The notes: generated from the sequence alone by a model not told the origin. 64,000 bases of DNA from Typhlomys cinereus (GCA_023101885.1 JALPQD010000930.1:248001-312000); one strand, 5' to 3'; counted from the stretch's first letter, positions 13,010-25,821 are shown. A program made the numbers and translations.

Positions 13010-13058
<49 letters not shown>
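12841..13058 (+). mobile_element. B2-type SINE with (CT)n(CA)n tail
   Basis: Contains TGTGTAAAGGCACTTTTC, then GACAGCCTGAATTCAGTTCC, then GAGAGAACCAATTCACAAAA and TGTCCTCTGAGTATAC, the B2-group order, ending in (CT)9 and about 22 CA units (13015-13058). Confidence 0.7.
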
Positions 13059-13060
<2 letters not shown>

Positions 13061-14994
13061 ACTCCCAATCATAACTAAAAATTTTAAAAAGAGAGAAAAC
13101 TTTTGTCTAATGAGTTTAAAATTGGAAAAAAATTAAAAAGTTAAACTTTCACCCTTGTTACATAAGATTACAGTGCTTCACACATGTGAGCTAATTTGGA
13201 CACATGAATGATAAATGTCTGTTTGAACAGAAGGCCTTGGGTGAGGGCTGTATTATTTGCTTTCTTTTCTATTGACTTTTCTCAGTGTTCTGCCCAGTGA
13301 ATATTCATATTCAATTATTGATAGATTAGTAGAGAGAAGGAAGTGAATGATCTAGTTATTATTTCGTGGTAAAAGACCAAGACAATCTAGCAATGCAGTT
13401 GTGTGTGAAACCTTATAACTTTTTGATGATACTTTGTGTGTATGTGAGTGTGTGTGAAAATCTGGTAGTTATATTTGCAGCAGTATATAAAGATCATTTG
13501 GAGAGATGAGCATAAATCTAGTCTCTAGCAATGAGATCCTTACCAAACAAAGAGGCTGTGAAAGTAAGACATCAAGTGGCCCTTTCTTCCGATATTAAAT
13601 GACTAGGTATTGCCATTGGTTTGGGAAAGCCTAGAATGTTCACTTACCAAAATGAATTAGTATTTCATGTCTTGAATTTTTATAAAGTAAAAATTTGTTC
13701 ACATTTTTCATCATTATAAAGAGACAACACAAATTGATGTTGTCTTATCTCCTTTGTCTTCTGCAATGCAGAGAGCTTCTGGCTGCTCAGTATTAAACAG
13801 TTATGTGCCCCCGGGTGCCTCTTAACTTATCTCACAGACTTTTGTGTCCACTCCCCCCGCCCCCAATCTTGGCTGAAGCAGTGCCCTCTTCACTTTGATA
13901 AGATTCTCTCCAAAACTCACTGTTCTCATCCTAATCATGACAAAGCATCAGCCTCAAATCAAATGTCATCCTTCAAAAAAACACACCCCGTACCTTTCAA
14001 AACTGCCAAGGTCATGGAAAACAAGGGAAATGGAGAAACTATCTCAAAACAGAAGCGATTAAGATCTGACAACTCAATGCAATGTGAGATCCCAGAACAT
14101 AGAAGGGAAAAATGAACTCCAAACAAAAGCTGTAGTGTTGCTAGTTGCTAGTAGCACACTACCACTGTTCTGACTGATATGACAAGCTAACAGGAGAGAA
14201 AAGGGTAAAATGTATGCTAGTAAAGTATTCATTTTCATAATGATATTTTCTATGTATATAATTGCTCAAACTAAAGTCTATTTAAGGTAAAAAGTGAATA
14301 TTTTAATAAATATTATATATAAATAATAAATAAATATTTTAGCATCAGCAGGAAGCAGCAGATACCTGTTCTAGATACCTGTTCTACAGTACTTTGTGCC
14401 TCCTAAGGAATATCAGTCCTGATGGAATCACTAGTTGTAAATGAAAGAAGTTTCAACTTAAACAAACGACAAGGCTCCCTTGGTTCATACTGGCTCATGC
14501 TGAAACTCTGGCCAGCACTGGCCCCAGAAACAGGAGAGAGACGTCATCAGTTCTTGCTAATCTGTTGGCCCTGACTCCCGCTCCTTTTGCTCCATTCCAA
14601 ACCTTTTGATCCTGATCCTGTTGTGGTTCTGAAGTACATCTGCTCAGATCAACTTCGTCAGAAGAGAGCACATGCTTCTCTTTATGACAGTCGGAGCGCA
14701 GCAAACTGCTTCTCACTGCTGCTGACTGAACCACCTGTCCAAACTCAAAACCTATGACCAGGACACATGCAACACCTTGAACCTCAGGTTTGAGAGATTT
14801 GTCCGGCCACACCGCAAGTTGAGGGTGAAGAGAATTCTCCTGGGAGCTCATGGATGAACAAGTATTCCATAAAGGCGAAACCCAGCCTTTTACAAAAGTG
14901 CGAAGTGAATACAGAACAGCAAAAAGAAATCTCCTCTCCCCAACTTGCAGTTTTAAATGAGTCCACTTCAGCATTACTATTGAGAATACCTTTA
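13059..14994. other. Unassigned sequence with one 167-codon minus frame
   Basis: Mostly AT-rich until about 14350, where a short direct repeat AGATACCTGTTCT occurs twice (14369-14394). 14495-14998 carries a minus-strand frame of 167 codons, the longest open frame in the window free of N, repeats or L1. I recognise no domain in it and it overlaps a second long minus frame, so I do not call it a gene. Confidence 0.4.
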
Positions 14995-15004
14995 CCACTG
15001 CTGT

Positions 15005-15270
15005 AGTTAGTCTGTAACTGTGAGCCAGCGCTCATACATAACTTAAGGAAGAAAAGGAGCTTTATTTGACCTTTGGTTCCAGAGAGGATGGAGTTCATTT
15101 ATGGTGGGAATCTCATAACGGCAGGCGTGATTTGGAGATAGACGCTGGACATGGTTCAGGTCACTGCAGACATCATAGAGGCAGAGAGAGCAAAAGCAAA
15201 CGATAAACAAACAAATTAGGCTTTCTTCCTTGCTTGTGTGAGAAAGAAACATCTGTGTGGACTCCACCTG
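15005..15270 (-). mobile_element. MaLR-type LTR fragment, minus orientation
   Basis: AACTTAAGGAAGAAAAGGAG, then CTTTATTTGACC, then GTTCCAGAGAGGATGGAG: reverse complement of the poly(A)-signal end of MaLR-like LTRs, here with TTTATT as the antisense signal. Confidence 0.5.
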
Positions 15271-15869
15271 ACAGAAACAATTCCTGGCTGCAGATAGGAT
15301 TTAGCTCATTGTCTCCTGTTGTGAACATAATGCTTAATATTCAAAAGACAACCTAGATACAAATAATCTAACATTAAGAGAAAAAGCAAACTATTGAACC
15401 AGATCCAGAGGCAACTCGTGGGTGGAAACCATCAGTCAAAGACTTCTGATACACCGATAATTGATATGTCTGTTGGAGGACCTGGTGGAAATGTGAAAAT
15501 TCCCATGAATATACGGGGAATTCCAACAGTATAACAAAAAAATTGCTTAAAATCCATATACGAATGAAATGTTACAAATAAAAAAAATATTGAGGGTAAG
15601 AGAATACTGCCTCACCAGCAGGCAAGACAAAACAACATAATGAATCAGTGACTTCTAGAACATAGCAGTAGCAGTCATCAAAAAATGTATATACATATAT
15701 ATACACATATATATCAATAAAAGTTTTCCAGAAAGAATAAAAGGATAATTAAAAGAAAAGCTTCTGAATACTGGAGCATAAGATTAAGGTTATAATATGT
15801 GTTAAAATGTTGAAAATGAAATAAAAATAACTTGGATAAAGAGGTTTACAGATTTTTTTCGAATCAATC

Positions 15870-17530
15870 AAAGAGAAGGGATCTGAGAGGCCCAGAGAAT
15901 CTCAAGAAGGACACACAAGAGATGTATACACACTAAAAGCCAAATTGCTATGAACTACAAATAAAAACAGAGAGAAAACTTCCAGGAAAGAAAACAGGAG
16001 AGAAATTACAAATAGAGGAAAAAATTGCAATAAACTACTGGTCAGAAAGCTGGCAAGCCAAAGAACCCCTATCTATGAGTGCTGAAAAAAAGAATCGCCC
16101 ATCCACATAGTTGCACTCGACAAAACATGCCTTTCAGCAGTAAAAGTGAGTGACAGATGCACTTTCAGATAAGAAAGGCTGAGGGCATACAGAGCTTACA
16201 TGGCACAGGTAGGATTGTAGTGGGGAAAAGTGCTCAGTGGACCACGTACACTTACGTGACAGTGTTCCTCTAAACAATGCCGTGTATAATGAATATATAT
16301 ATAATGAGAAAATTCAAACAATGAAACTATTTCAGAATAACCTCCATGTCAAAGAGAAGGGCGGCAAGAATTTCTTCACAATGAAGAAAAATTATTAAAT
16401 TAAAAATTGTAAAGTATTATAAATGGTAAAAAAGGTCTATGCAGAAATTTTTGTTTTAATATTTCAAAAGTTGGAAAACTTCATAAAAATGCTTTGTAAG
16501 CACAGAAGGTCTGTGCTGTGCCTTGTGCCTTCCCACTATCTCTGTTACTGTTTACACAGCCATTTGCAAACATTAGGAAAGATAACATTCTTTGTACAAA
16601 GAATCCACAAAGACAAGTCATAGGCATAATAGTGCTTCTTCAAATATGTCAAAATTACCCATAGGTATGAATGGTGGAATTAACTAGGAATAAGATCTAT
16701 GGCAACGATGACAAGAAAGGAAGAAACATACAAGTGTTCAAGAAGATATGTGATGCTTCAAAATTCTTACACTATAGTTTTTATAGAATGATGTAATCAG
16801 GTAGAGTCAGGTAAGTTAATGCTGTACATGGCAAACCCTATAGCTAGCTATTGCTTGAAAAACAAGAGATAAGAAGGGCAGAGAAAGAAGAAAATAATGA
16901 CAAAATACATGGAAAAAACTGGAATGAAGTAGGTTTAGATCCAAACACATACATAATTACATTAAGTATAAATAGTTTAAATATCCCTGTTAAATAGAAG
17001 AGATTATTAGAGTGAATTAAAATGATATGCTAACTACAAGAAATGCCTTTCAAATATAAAGATGCAGGCACGTTGAAAGTACATGTATAAAAAAAGTATG
17101 CCATGCAGGCATAATTCAAAACAAAAGTTAAAGTGGGTGTATTGATATTATACAAGTTAGTAAACTGTATCACCAAAAATAAAGAGTAATATTAGATTAC
17201 GATAAAGGGGACACCTATAAAGAGGACCTAGCAATCATTAACAGTTGTGTATTGATAAATATCAAGTAATAAATATAATGAGATAATAAATGATAAAAAT
17301 TGAAATGAAGAATAAACAAATCCACAATTATAAAAAAATTTTTAACACTCACCAATTTAACTGGTAATGAATAACAAATCAATCTGGGAAACCTCAATCG
17401 TTTGAAAATTAAACATGTTGCTGTTAGGTCACTTAGTAAATAATGAAAACAAAGAAAATTAGGATATATTTTAGTAGGCTGACAATGAAACTAAAACATA
17501 TGAAGATCTGTGGGAGTTACTAAATTGGTA
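15870..17530 (+). mobile_element. Old LINE-1 (L1M-like), ORF1 end into ORF2 start
   Basis: Successive plus-strand matches in L1 order: AAAAACAGAGAGAAAACTTC, then GTGCTGAAAAAAAGAATC, CTTTCAGCAGTAAAAGTGAG, AATTACATTAAGTATAAATA, AAGAAATGCCTTTCAAATAT and AAATTAAACATGTTGCTG. No frame stays open beyond short runs, so it is long dead. Confidence 0.75.
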
Positions 17531-17779
17531 GGTTAAATCAGATGAAGTCAGCACTTTTTAAGATATTGATGTTAAATTAATTTTGAGAAAGCAAAGATCC
17601 TTCCTTTTAGGTGTTTGAATTCTAGATAAAGATGAGATCATAAACAATAAGCAAATTAAGTAAATAATTGAAGATATTAGTGAATGACATACGCTTTCAA
17701 CAAGGAAAAGTGGGCAGAGTGAAAGAATTTTGCTTGTTAGAATAGGGATCATTTTAAGATTTAAGGGTAAAGAACTGAA

Positions 17780-18170
17780 GGAATTGAAGAAGTTGGTCAA
17801 ATAGTTACGAGAGGGAAGAATGCTCTAAGAGTGGGAAGAGTTAGATCCAAGATGCTAAGTGAGATCTACCTGATGTGCTGTAGAAACGTGACCGGGTCAC
17901 TGTGACTGGGGCAGAGCGAGGGAGGGAACGGAGCAGAGAGGATCAGGAGGGTATCGTGACTCATGGATGGCTGTGCAGGCAATTAGGAGAATGCTGATTT
18001 TAACTGTAGGTGATGAAATCTGCTGAAGGTTTCTGTGCAGAGGAGAGCAATGATGAGTTCTAAAATAAAGCGTAGATGTCCCAGAGTAAAGAACTCTGCA
18101 ATAATGTGAGCAATCACTACAATAAATAAGAAAAATGGTGGTGGTTTAGGCTAGGATGCTCAGGAAAAGG
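17780..18170 (+). repeat. Ancient interspersed repeat, family not assigned
   Basis: Text such as GTGGGAAGAGTTAGATCC, GGAGAGCAATGATGAGTTCT, CTCTGCAATAATGTGAGC and GGTGGTGAAAACTGGTTG resembles a well-known old mammalian repeat that I remember but cannot name with confidence. It may continue at 18380-18560 after an interruption. Confidence 0.35.
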
Positions 18171-18734
18171 TGGTGAAAACTGGTTGGGTTCTACACACAT
18201 TTAGCAAGAAGAACCCAGGTGATTGAGTCTCTCTTAAAAAGTCTATTCCTCTTAAATGTGTACATATTTTCTTTCCTTGGAAGATTCTGTTTCCCTCTCT
18301 CTCTCTTTTAAATCTAAGTATGTACTGTTTTTTAATCTTAATAAGCCTCTCACCTGTCTTTACCAATTAAATCTCTGTTCAGTTTATGAGCCGCTACAAG
18401 TTAACAAAAAGGAGAAATGGCCTTGAATTTTTCCATGATAGAGTAGAGACTGAAAGTTGAAAGAACGAAGACTGACTCAAGGGGATCTGTTAGAAGTTCA
18501 GTTAGAAGATGAAATTGACATCGGCTATGATGAAGGCTGTAGGGAGCATAAGCTTAGAAGCAAACCACAGAGACGGTTTGAAACATGATGAATGTGTAGG
18601 AGGCAACTGCATATAGAAATCTGGTGTTTGGAAGCGTGGGGACTGGCCTGGAGACAGAAATTTGGGCATTAGGCCACTGTTGTGTAGTTATTCTCCCAAA
18701 CTGAGACATGCTCTCCTGAAAGGGGAGGAAGTTC
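18171..18734. other. Unassigned sequence
   Basis: Possibly includes the far end of the preceding ancient repeat. No gene. Confidence 0.3.
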
Positions 18735-18773
18735 ATAAGACGGGAAAGCTAATGAAAATTGCCAGCTCAGGAA

Positions 18774-18929
18774 GCTCAGGAAACTTCCAAGGTTCAGGAA
18801 GCTCAGAAAGTTAAAAGATTGACAAGTACCCTCCCCACCGATATAGACAGTGAGCAAGCGTTGGGGGAGAAGAGACCTTGTGAATCTTTTAACTTTCTTA
18901 GCTTGCTAAGTGTTCTAAGTTTCCTGAGT
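18774..18929. repeat. Imperfect inverted repeat, 47-base arms with a 62-base loop
   Basis: Left arm 18774-18820 pairs with right arm 18883-18929. The outermost CTCAGGAAACTT and innermost AGAAAGTTAAAAGATT match exactly, with about nine mismatches between. The arms could be ends of a MITE-like element or an inverted duplication. Confidence 0.75.
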
Positions 18930-19215
18930 GGCCTTGGAGATGGTCAGGGGGCTTCAGAGATGCTGCTTTTGTGAAGTCTTAGCCCATGCTGGGTGGGCTT
19001 TCAGTGAACCAGCTGCCTTTGAGTTACCCATATACTGGTGAGTAACCCACCTCCTATGTCCTGTAAGCAAGCCCTATAAACTCAAGGACTCTCCCAAGCT
19101 AGACTTCAGTACAATTGTTTCTTTGGTCTATTGTTGGTGCCCTCTCTTGAGTAGAGAAATGTTTGACTTCTCCAGGGGAAAAAGTCACACCAAAACCATA
19201 GATTAGTAATGAAAT
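18930..19215 (+). mobile_element. LTR-like sequence, low confidence
   Basis: CCTATAAACTCAAGGACTCT followed by GTACAATTGTTTCTTTGG has a TATA-like box and the look of the R/U5 end of a rodent LTR. The partner boundary is not visible. Confidence 0.25.
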
Positions 19216-20021
19216 AGAAGGTACATTCAAAGTAAGTACTTGAAAAGAGAAATCCTTACAAAAGAGAAGCAAAGTGAATGATCTGGAAATCTACAAAGGA
19301 TAGGTGTGTATCACATGTGTGCGGGCATCCCTCTGGTAAGAGGCACAGGAAGGATTGCTCATGCAATCTACAGAGCGTGGCTCTGCGGAATCAAGGGCCT
19401 TTCAGAAATGTGATCTTCATTGAGAGACTGTAATACAACAGGGAATAACTCTTCCATCCTGACTTTCTGTCGACGCTCCCTATTTCTGCCAGTGTCCACC
19501 ATGGACCAAACTTAATGAAGATTAAAAGTCCAGAGAGCCCATTACTATATCTTCCATTAGAGCAGACTAGGAAAGGACAGGCCAGCAGAAAATATGAAGC
19601 CCAAATATTACTTAAGGCCATGAGACTGGATGAAATCAGCAGAGAACCAGGAGGATTCAGACCTGAAGAACTGCAACCTGGGACATTCCACCATGAAGGA
19701 CAGCTGGGAAATAGAGGTGACCAGGGAAAACCCAAGAGTGGTTCTGGAAAAACAGTCATGGCAGGAAGAGGAAGCGATTTTGTCAAGAGCTGCTGGTAAA
19801 AGAGGCAGGGGAAAAACTGGACAGTGTTGAATTTGGAGGTATTGGCAAGCAAAGTGACCTGGGTAGAAACAGCCTTGGCAGAGTACTGGTCGCATACCTG
19901 GGGGAAGCAAGGGAAGGAAAACGAGGTAACAGCTGATTGAACTTAGTGCTATAAAAGGAGTAGAAATGGAGATGATAATTATTTGGAATAGTTTGGAAGA
20001 AGGCTTTGTTGTAGCTGTTAT
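19216..20021. other. Unassigned sequence, overlapping frames only
   Basis: Frames of 94, 153 and 100 codons overlap on both strands at 19391-19910. I recognise no domain. Could be a decayed old repeat. Confidence 0.3.
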
Positions 20022-20084
20022 GCTTTTTTATTTATTATTTTTTCAATTGTGCGCATGTGCATGTATGTGTGTGTATGTATGTGC

Positions 20085-20137
<53 letters not shown>

Positions 20138-20342
20138 ACCATGGACGAATTCAGGAACCACCATGGATGCCTCCACCTCCTTCTTGTTTACTCTGTCCTG
20201 GGATTCACAGGCTCTGCCCTACCAGGACCAGAAACGCATGCCACCCCTACTTCTGCCGGCCATCTATACGTAGGGTCTAGGATCCGAACTCAGGACCGTC
20301 TGCCTGCAAAGTAGAGGCTTAACCCCTGAGCCACCTCAGGAG
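20022..20342 (-). mobile_element. SINE, type A, head-truncated
   Basis: Minus strand: GAGGTGGCTCAGGGGTTAAG (A box), GAGTTCGGATCC (B box), GGTAGGGCAGAGCCTGTGAA, GGTGGAGGCATCCATGGTGG, GTCCATGGTTCTACAC, then a (CA)n run of about 22 units and AATAAATAAAAA. The first dozen bases of the usual head are missing. Confidence 0.88.
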
Positions 20343-21504
20343 TTTTGTTTTTGAAAGTTAATTAGTCCATGCCTATCAGAAGAAAAATACTGTATCAATA
20401 GTCAGGGAAGGACCACTAGAGCAATGCCTTCCCATAGGACAGAAGGCTGGGTTCACATGCAACACATTGAGAAAAATACAAGTACAGAGCTCACAGGCCT
20501 GCTACACAGGGAACGAAAGCAACAATCCGTGGAAACAAATGTGTGGCATGTTGAAAGTACTTGGCTAATGTTAGACATTTTCTAGGTCTGTCTCATTTTT
20601 CTCAGTTCTAAAAAGAAGCCGACATAGTTTCTAAATGCCCTCCAGTTCTAACAAGCTGATAGAGTAGATTACTCAAGAAACCACACATGATGCCTTAAAG
20701 AGAATCTAATCTCAAAGTCCAGATCACATGAGGTCACTTTGTCCTATTTATAGAGAAGCCAATATGCAACTACAATACATATGCCCATGAGTGAAAATTG
20801 CATGGTATGGAAGAAAAGGAATTACTATGCTACTGCCTGTTGCTATCTTCAGCAGAAAAACAGTTAAGAAGAATTTCTCCAACACCTGAGTCTCTAAGAC
20901 TCTGAAAGCAATCAAGTTGCACACTCTAACTGTAGCCTCGGTTGCTATGTAAACTGTGCTTCGTAAGGCACTTAAAGACTTAGCGCAAGTGGCTGAGGTT
21001 TAATCTTTTAATTCTATTGCCCCATGAGTTCCTTGTAGGTTCAGTGAACAAGGAATTCAGACATAATATTAGAAACCCATTTTCAGGAAAGGGCTTAGGC
21101 GTGAGGGAAATGGGCTGCATTTTGGTGTACAAAAGAGACTCCAGACTAATCTGGAGATTTACTTAGGCTAAGGGCAACAATTCTTGTGTGGATCCTACTG
21201 AAAAAACACACGCCTGTATAGTAAACTGAGGTGTACTTCGCCCTCAGTACCCCTCCCTCTACCACCACTACTAAAGGCCTCCTTTATCTAAGGGCCTGAG
21301 TAGAAGGAGCATGTTCATAAACACGCCAATCTAGGTCATTTCCTCCATGATAAAAGATTCTGTTCGCTGAGAAACATTGCATGACGCTTTTTGTTGGGGA
21401 CACTTGAGAGTAGTAGAAGTAGTCAGATGACCACATTATTAAGCCAGCATGCATGTTTTGGCCACTTGTCACCTAGCCAAACAGAATGAAGGTCACCAGC
21501 CCTA
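20343..21504. other. Unassigned sequence
   Basis: No repeat or gene recognised. Confidence 0.4.

Positions 21505-21551
<47 letters not shown>
21505..21551. repeat. (CA)n microsatellite
   Basis: About 23 perfect CA units. Confidence 0.97.
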
Positions 21552-21555
<4 letters not shown>

Positions 21556-21984
21556 GCTCCTTGTCTGCAGAAAACCACACCTAAAGAGCTTAAGCAATTC
21601 TTCAACACTCTCAAAAATGGAGACTAATTTAAGTCATATAATCCATGCAGCCAAATGGGCATGTTTGGATGACACTTAAAAACCGGCATATTTAATATGT
21701 GTTCATTAGTGGCACCATACTAAATGGAGAAACACTGTATAAGGAAAAACAAATCACAATCTATCCAGACTGATGAATAAACAAGTTGCTCTCCATGCAT
21801 CAGATTTAATTTTATTTTTTATGAGTCACTTGAGGCCAAGGCACATTCACTACTCCAGGTTGGAGGAAGTGCTGACCACTCTCTTCTCGCCCCTCCCCTT
21901 GGGAACATGACAAGCCTCTAAATGGTCTTGACACTCAACATTTTCCTAAAATCTAATAGGATTTTCTTCAGGCTTTTATTTTTT
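21552..21984. other. Unassigned sequence
   Basis: Nothing recognised. Confidence 0.35.
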
Positions 21985-22255
21985 TGCATATGTGTGAAGA
22001 GGTATATTTGTGCTATGTGTGTCCACAAAAATACATTTGAGTGTGTATAACTGTGGAGACCCAAGGGTGACTTTGGAAGCCATCCTGGATTTTTTTACTT
22101 CCTTGTTGCTTTACTCTGGGGTTTGCCAAATTCTGCCTTCCTGGGCCAGAATTGCAGACCACCACTATTTCTGCTTGGCATTTTTACACGGGATCTGGAG
22201 ATCTGAACTCTGGTCCTTTCCGTTGTGAGGCAAAGGTTAGCTCCCCACCCCTTTC
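21985..22255 (-). mobile_element. SINE, type B, old head-truncated copy
   Basis: Minus strand keeps GAGTTCAGATCTCC (B box), AACCCCAGAGTAAAGCAA, AATCCAGGATGGCTTCC and GTCACCCTTGGGTCTCCAC. The A-box portion is lost. Confidence 0.72.
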
Positions 22256-22971
22256 TTCAGTTTCTAGAACTTCTCAGTAATCTGAGCCAGGATTTCAGAA
22301 GCAAAGGTAACTTGGTCATATGGTCGGAATAGAGAGGTGGCGGCAAGTTTCAACTGACATTTGCCTCTCAAATTTCTGATGCTGACAAAAAAAAATAATT
22401 ATCTGGACTTACATTCTTCTACCTATAGCAAACAATCATAACCCTTCAAAGGAGGGTGGCAAGGATTAGTACAATATTTGAAAACTGTTATTTAGCATTA
22501 TAAATATTATGCGTTGTGCTGATAATGACATTGACAACCTTTCTTCTTTGCCCTACTTTTAAGAAAAGAAAGGCTCCTTAGAAACTGCAGTCAGAGAAGT
22601 AAACACAAGAAAAGCATATGTGCTACAATGAAGGATTTTACTATTAGTGTCGTCAGGGAAATGGAAAGAGACAAAGTGGGCATGTTGTATCATGTTTCAT
22701 TAAGTCAATTTCTACTGATCCTTGTAAAATTTTGAGAGTGGATCAAGAATGCTCTTTAAAATTTCTGTTGGGATCCTTTTGTATATGTTCCATAATGACA
22801 TTCTGGATTTATCATTCATTTCCCCTACATTAGTGCTCAGACTTGCATAATCTTGATGACCAAGTGTTATATGCCAGACTCAGAACAAAGAATACTGGAC
22901 AGCCAGTAAATTTGGATTTCAAGGAAATAAAGAATGGTTTCCCATATACTGATGGCTCATGCATGCTTCAG

Positions 22972-22972
<1 letters not shown>
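22256..22972. other. Unassigned sequence
   Basis: AT-rich, nothing recognised. Confidence 0.4.

Positions 22973-23021
<49 letters not shown>
22973..23021. repeat. (TG)n microsatellite
   Basis: About 23 perfect TG units. Confidence 0.97.
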
Positions 23022-23023
<2 letters not shown>

Positions 23024-23519
23024 TTTATCTGCCAACCCTAATCTTGTTGGGATTTTTGCAAGTAGTTCCTGGAAGACATCAGTTAGATATGGGTTTCTCA
23101 TAATTAAATGGGATTAAGTCTGGATGACCCCATGAAAATACAAATCTCAACACCTAACATGACGCTAGCTTCAACTCTAGACCTGGTTAGTATGAAAACA
23201 GTGGCAGGGGAGGGGCTGAGATGGCAGGGGGAAGGGCAAAAAGGAAGCTGTCCATACAGCACTCTGGGACCTGTGTGGAGTGGCTGCAGCTGCGGGGAGT
23301 AACAGCCCAGCACCCACCTACCTGGGAATTCTGACACCATAAGCAGTTCAATTCCAGTTTTCATCTGCCAGCCCCACTCTCAACCAGGTGGCAAAATTTG
23401 CTCTCATAATTAGATGGAGCCCTAGTGAAGATGGGCCAGGTAGTATAGTGGATAAATGTTCTCATATTTTAAGTTTCAGTGAAGAATTAATATTGCTCTT
23501 ATATGTTCAGTATTTTGCT
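23022..23519. other. Unassigned sequence
   Basis: No supported gene. An 86-codon minus frame is opposite a 64-codon plus frame and neither has a recognisable motif. Confidence 0.35.
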
Positions 23520-23712
23520 AATATAAACTTAAGAATAAGAGCACAGGATTTTGGGTCATGCTGCTCTAGCTTTGAATTCTTTCTCTCCCTCTTCCAACTG
23601 TTAGCTTGAACACGCTGTGTTAACTCTCTGACCCAAATTGTTCATCAGCAAATAAAGATGCTGCCACCTATATCATGGGATTGTTGGAATAGATATAGTG
23701 ATTTCTAAATTT
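23520..23712 (+). mobile_element. MIR SINE
   Basis: AATAAGAGCACAGGATTTTG, GCTTTGAATTC, AACTGTTAGCTTGAACACG, TTAACTCTCTGACC and ATCATGGGATTGTTGGAA follow the mammalian-wide MIR order from the tRNA-like head through the core to the 3' end. Confidence 0.75.
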
Positions 23713-24689
23713 CTTACTTGAAGTGTGAGGTCTCAAAATAAACACTGCTACATGATATCCTAAGCTTTGATAAGGGTCAGATTCTTAATCTAAACTGAAT
23801 ATTATACAAGAAGCCTTGCTCTAGTTTGGACTTAATGGTATTCATTGACAATATTTGATGAAAAATCCTTAGCAAGTGTTAGATTGGCCCTTAATCATTA
23901 TCTTCTTATTAGAACAAAGAAGCCATTAGAGGGCAATGATTGAGTTTCTGGTATGCATGTGGTAACTCTTTAGTTACTGACAAGAAAAAGCTGCTCTGAC
24001 TAGCTGAATGCATGAGCTCCAATGAAGAAAACTCTTCAGCTCGATACAGGTATCTTCCATTACCAAAACATTCATGGATTCTTCAGAACTGTATTTCCTA
24101 ACAGGAAATGTCATCACAGAGAAGGTGGGCAAAAAAATATATCAAGAAAGGGCTCCACCCCAAAGCAACTGCAGTCAAGACTTGAGGGGAGCCACATGCG
24201 CTGGCATATTTGAAAGTTTCCTTACACCGTGATGAGAAACACTTTTCAAAATAGCAGGCAGAGGTAAGAATGCAGCCTCTAAGTCATACTGAGTCCTGTT
24301 CAAACCCAGGTCTCTGTGTTACTTTGTATAACTTATTCTTCTCCCATAGCATCAACTCCACTTACTAGCAAAGTACTTGAACTCCTAAGCATCCACACAC
24401 GGATTCACTACACACATGAAGCAGTTGTTGCAGGGTTTAACAGAAGATGTCCTTGTTCAGACATCCCTAGCCGTGGAGAGCATTTCTTTCTTTTCATGCA
24501 AAGAGATGGGCGAATCAGCATGAGGGTTTTAAGTTGTTCATTCTTCACGTTTAGCTTTTTTAGCTGATCATTTTTGGTTGACTGCTTGAAGTCTGGTGCT
24601 TTTTATAAAGAAGAGTCTGTTGCTACTGCTGCTTTGCTTTATTACCTTGGTCAGTTTTAGAGAGCCTGAACCTAAAGTGTTGACAGTTT
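23713..24689. other. Unassigned sequence
   Basis: No repeat or gene recognised. Confidence 0.4.
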
Positions 24690-25095
24690 TGGCAACGGAT
24701 GTTACTTGCTTTTCCAAGTAGATATAGGTATCAACCTGACATTTAAGCACATCTGTGAAGAATTATTTGACTAAGGCAAACCTCTGAGTAAGCCCTTGGG
24801 AGATTATCTAAATGATATGGAGAGACAAGCCCAGAGCAGGTGGGACCATTCCCTATACAGGTGGAGAAGGTGGAGAACTAGTAAGCTTTGACAGCCTGGC
24901 AAGGTCATAAGGATGCCCACCTCTCAGTTCAGAATTGGCATAGGTTAACCAATTCTCTCAGCTCCTGATTGATATGAACAGTCCTGCCATCATGAATGAT
25001 TATAACCTAGATATCTAGATTATCTAGATAGATCCCTTGTATTCTCAAATTGTTTAGGTTGTATTACTTAAAGCAGCAGCTGTATAAAACTAAGG
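24690..25095 (+). mobile_element. MaLR-type LTR-like element, old copy 2
   Basis: GAAGAATTATTTGACTAAGG, AAGCCCTTGGGAGATTATCT, GACAAGCCCAGAGCAGGTGG and ACCATTCCCTATACAG parallel the elements at 5450 and 44668. Confidence 0.5.
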
Positions 25096-25253
25096 CACTA
25101 GAAGAAACGTAAGTTGGTTTTACCACTTGTCATTATCGTTTAGGTTCCTTATTGGTTTCACAGCAGAACTTTCTTGAAGCCATGCTCACTGAATAATTTC
25201 CATTTTTATTCTCTTTATCCTAAATTTCAAAATTTTCAAAAGAAAATTCGAAG

Positions 25254-25522
25254 TTGGGTTGGAGGGATGGCTCAGGGATTAAAACCTCTGCCTCCCAAGC
25301 AAAAGGACTTGAGGTCGGATCCCAGATCCCAGGTGAAAATGCCAGAGGAAAACAGAAGCAGCCTGCAATTCCGGCTCTAGAAGGACCAGCCTGGAGACAC
25401 CAGAGCAAAGCAATAAGGAGATAGAGCAATCCAGGATGATTCCTGATGTCACCCTTGGGTCTGCACAGGCACACACACTTAAGTGTATTCACAGACAAAC
25501 ACACACGCGCGCACACACGCAC
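25254..25522 (+). mobile_element. SINE, type B, host of a later SINE insertion
   Basis: Starts GTTGGAGGGATGGCTCAGGG, has GAGGTCGGATCCCAGATCCC (B box), then GGAGACACCAGAGCAAAGCA, CAATCCAGGATGATTCCTGA, GTCACCCTTGGGTCTGCAC and a CA/CG-rich tail. Its 3' tail is the landing site of the SINE at 25534. Confidence 0.85.
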
Positions 25523-25533
25523 AAAAGTCAATT

Positions 25534-25821
25534 ATTTTTTTTAATTTTTTTATTTATTATTTATTCAATTGTGCGTGTGTGCGTGTGTGTGTATGTGTGT
25601 GTGTGTGTAGAACCACAGGCGAATTCGGGAACCATCATGGACGCCTCCACCTCCTCCTTGTTTACTCTGCCCCAGGATTCACAGGCTCCACCCTACCAGG
25701 ACCAGAAACGCAGGCCGCCCCCGCTTCTGCCTGGCGTCTATACATGGGATCTGAGATCCAAACTCAGGACCTTCTGCCTGCAAGCCAGAGGCTTAACCCC
25801 TGAGCCACCTCTCCAGCCCCA
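25534..25821 (-). mobile_element. SINE, type A, full length, with target-site duplication
   Basis: On the minus strand it runs from GGGGCTGGAGAGGTGGCTCA through GGTTAAGCCTCTGGC, the B box and GGTGGAGGCGTCCATGATGG to a short CA run and AATAAATAATAAATAAA. The direct repeat AAAAGTCAATT flanks it at 25523-25533 and 25822-25832. It sits in the tail of the type B SINE on the opposite strand. Confidence 0.93.
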
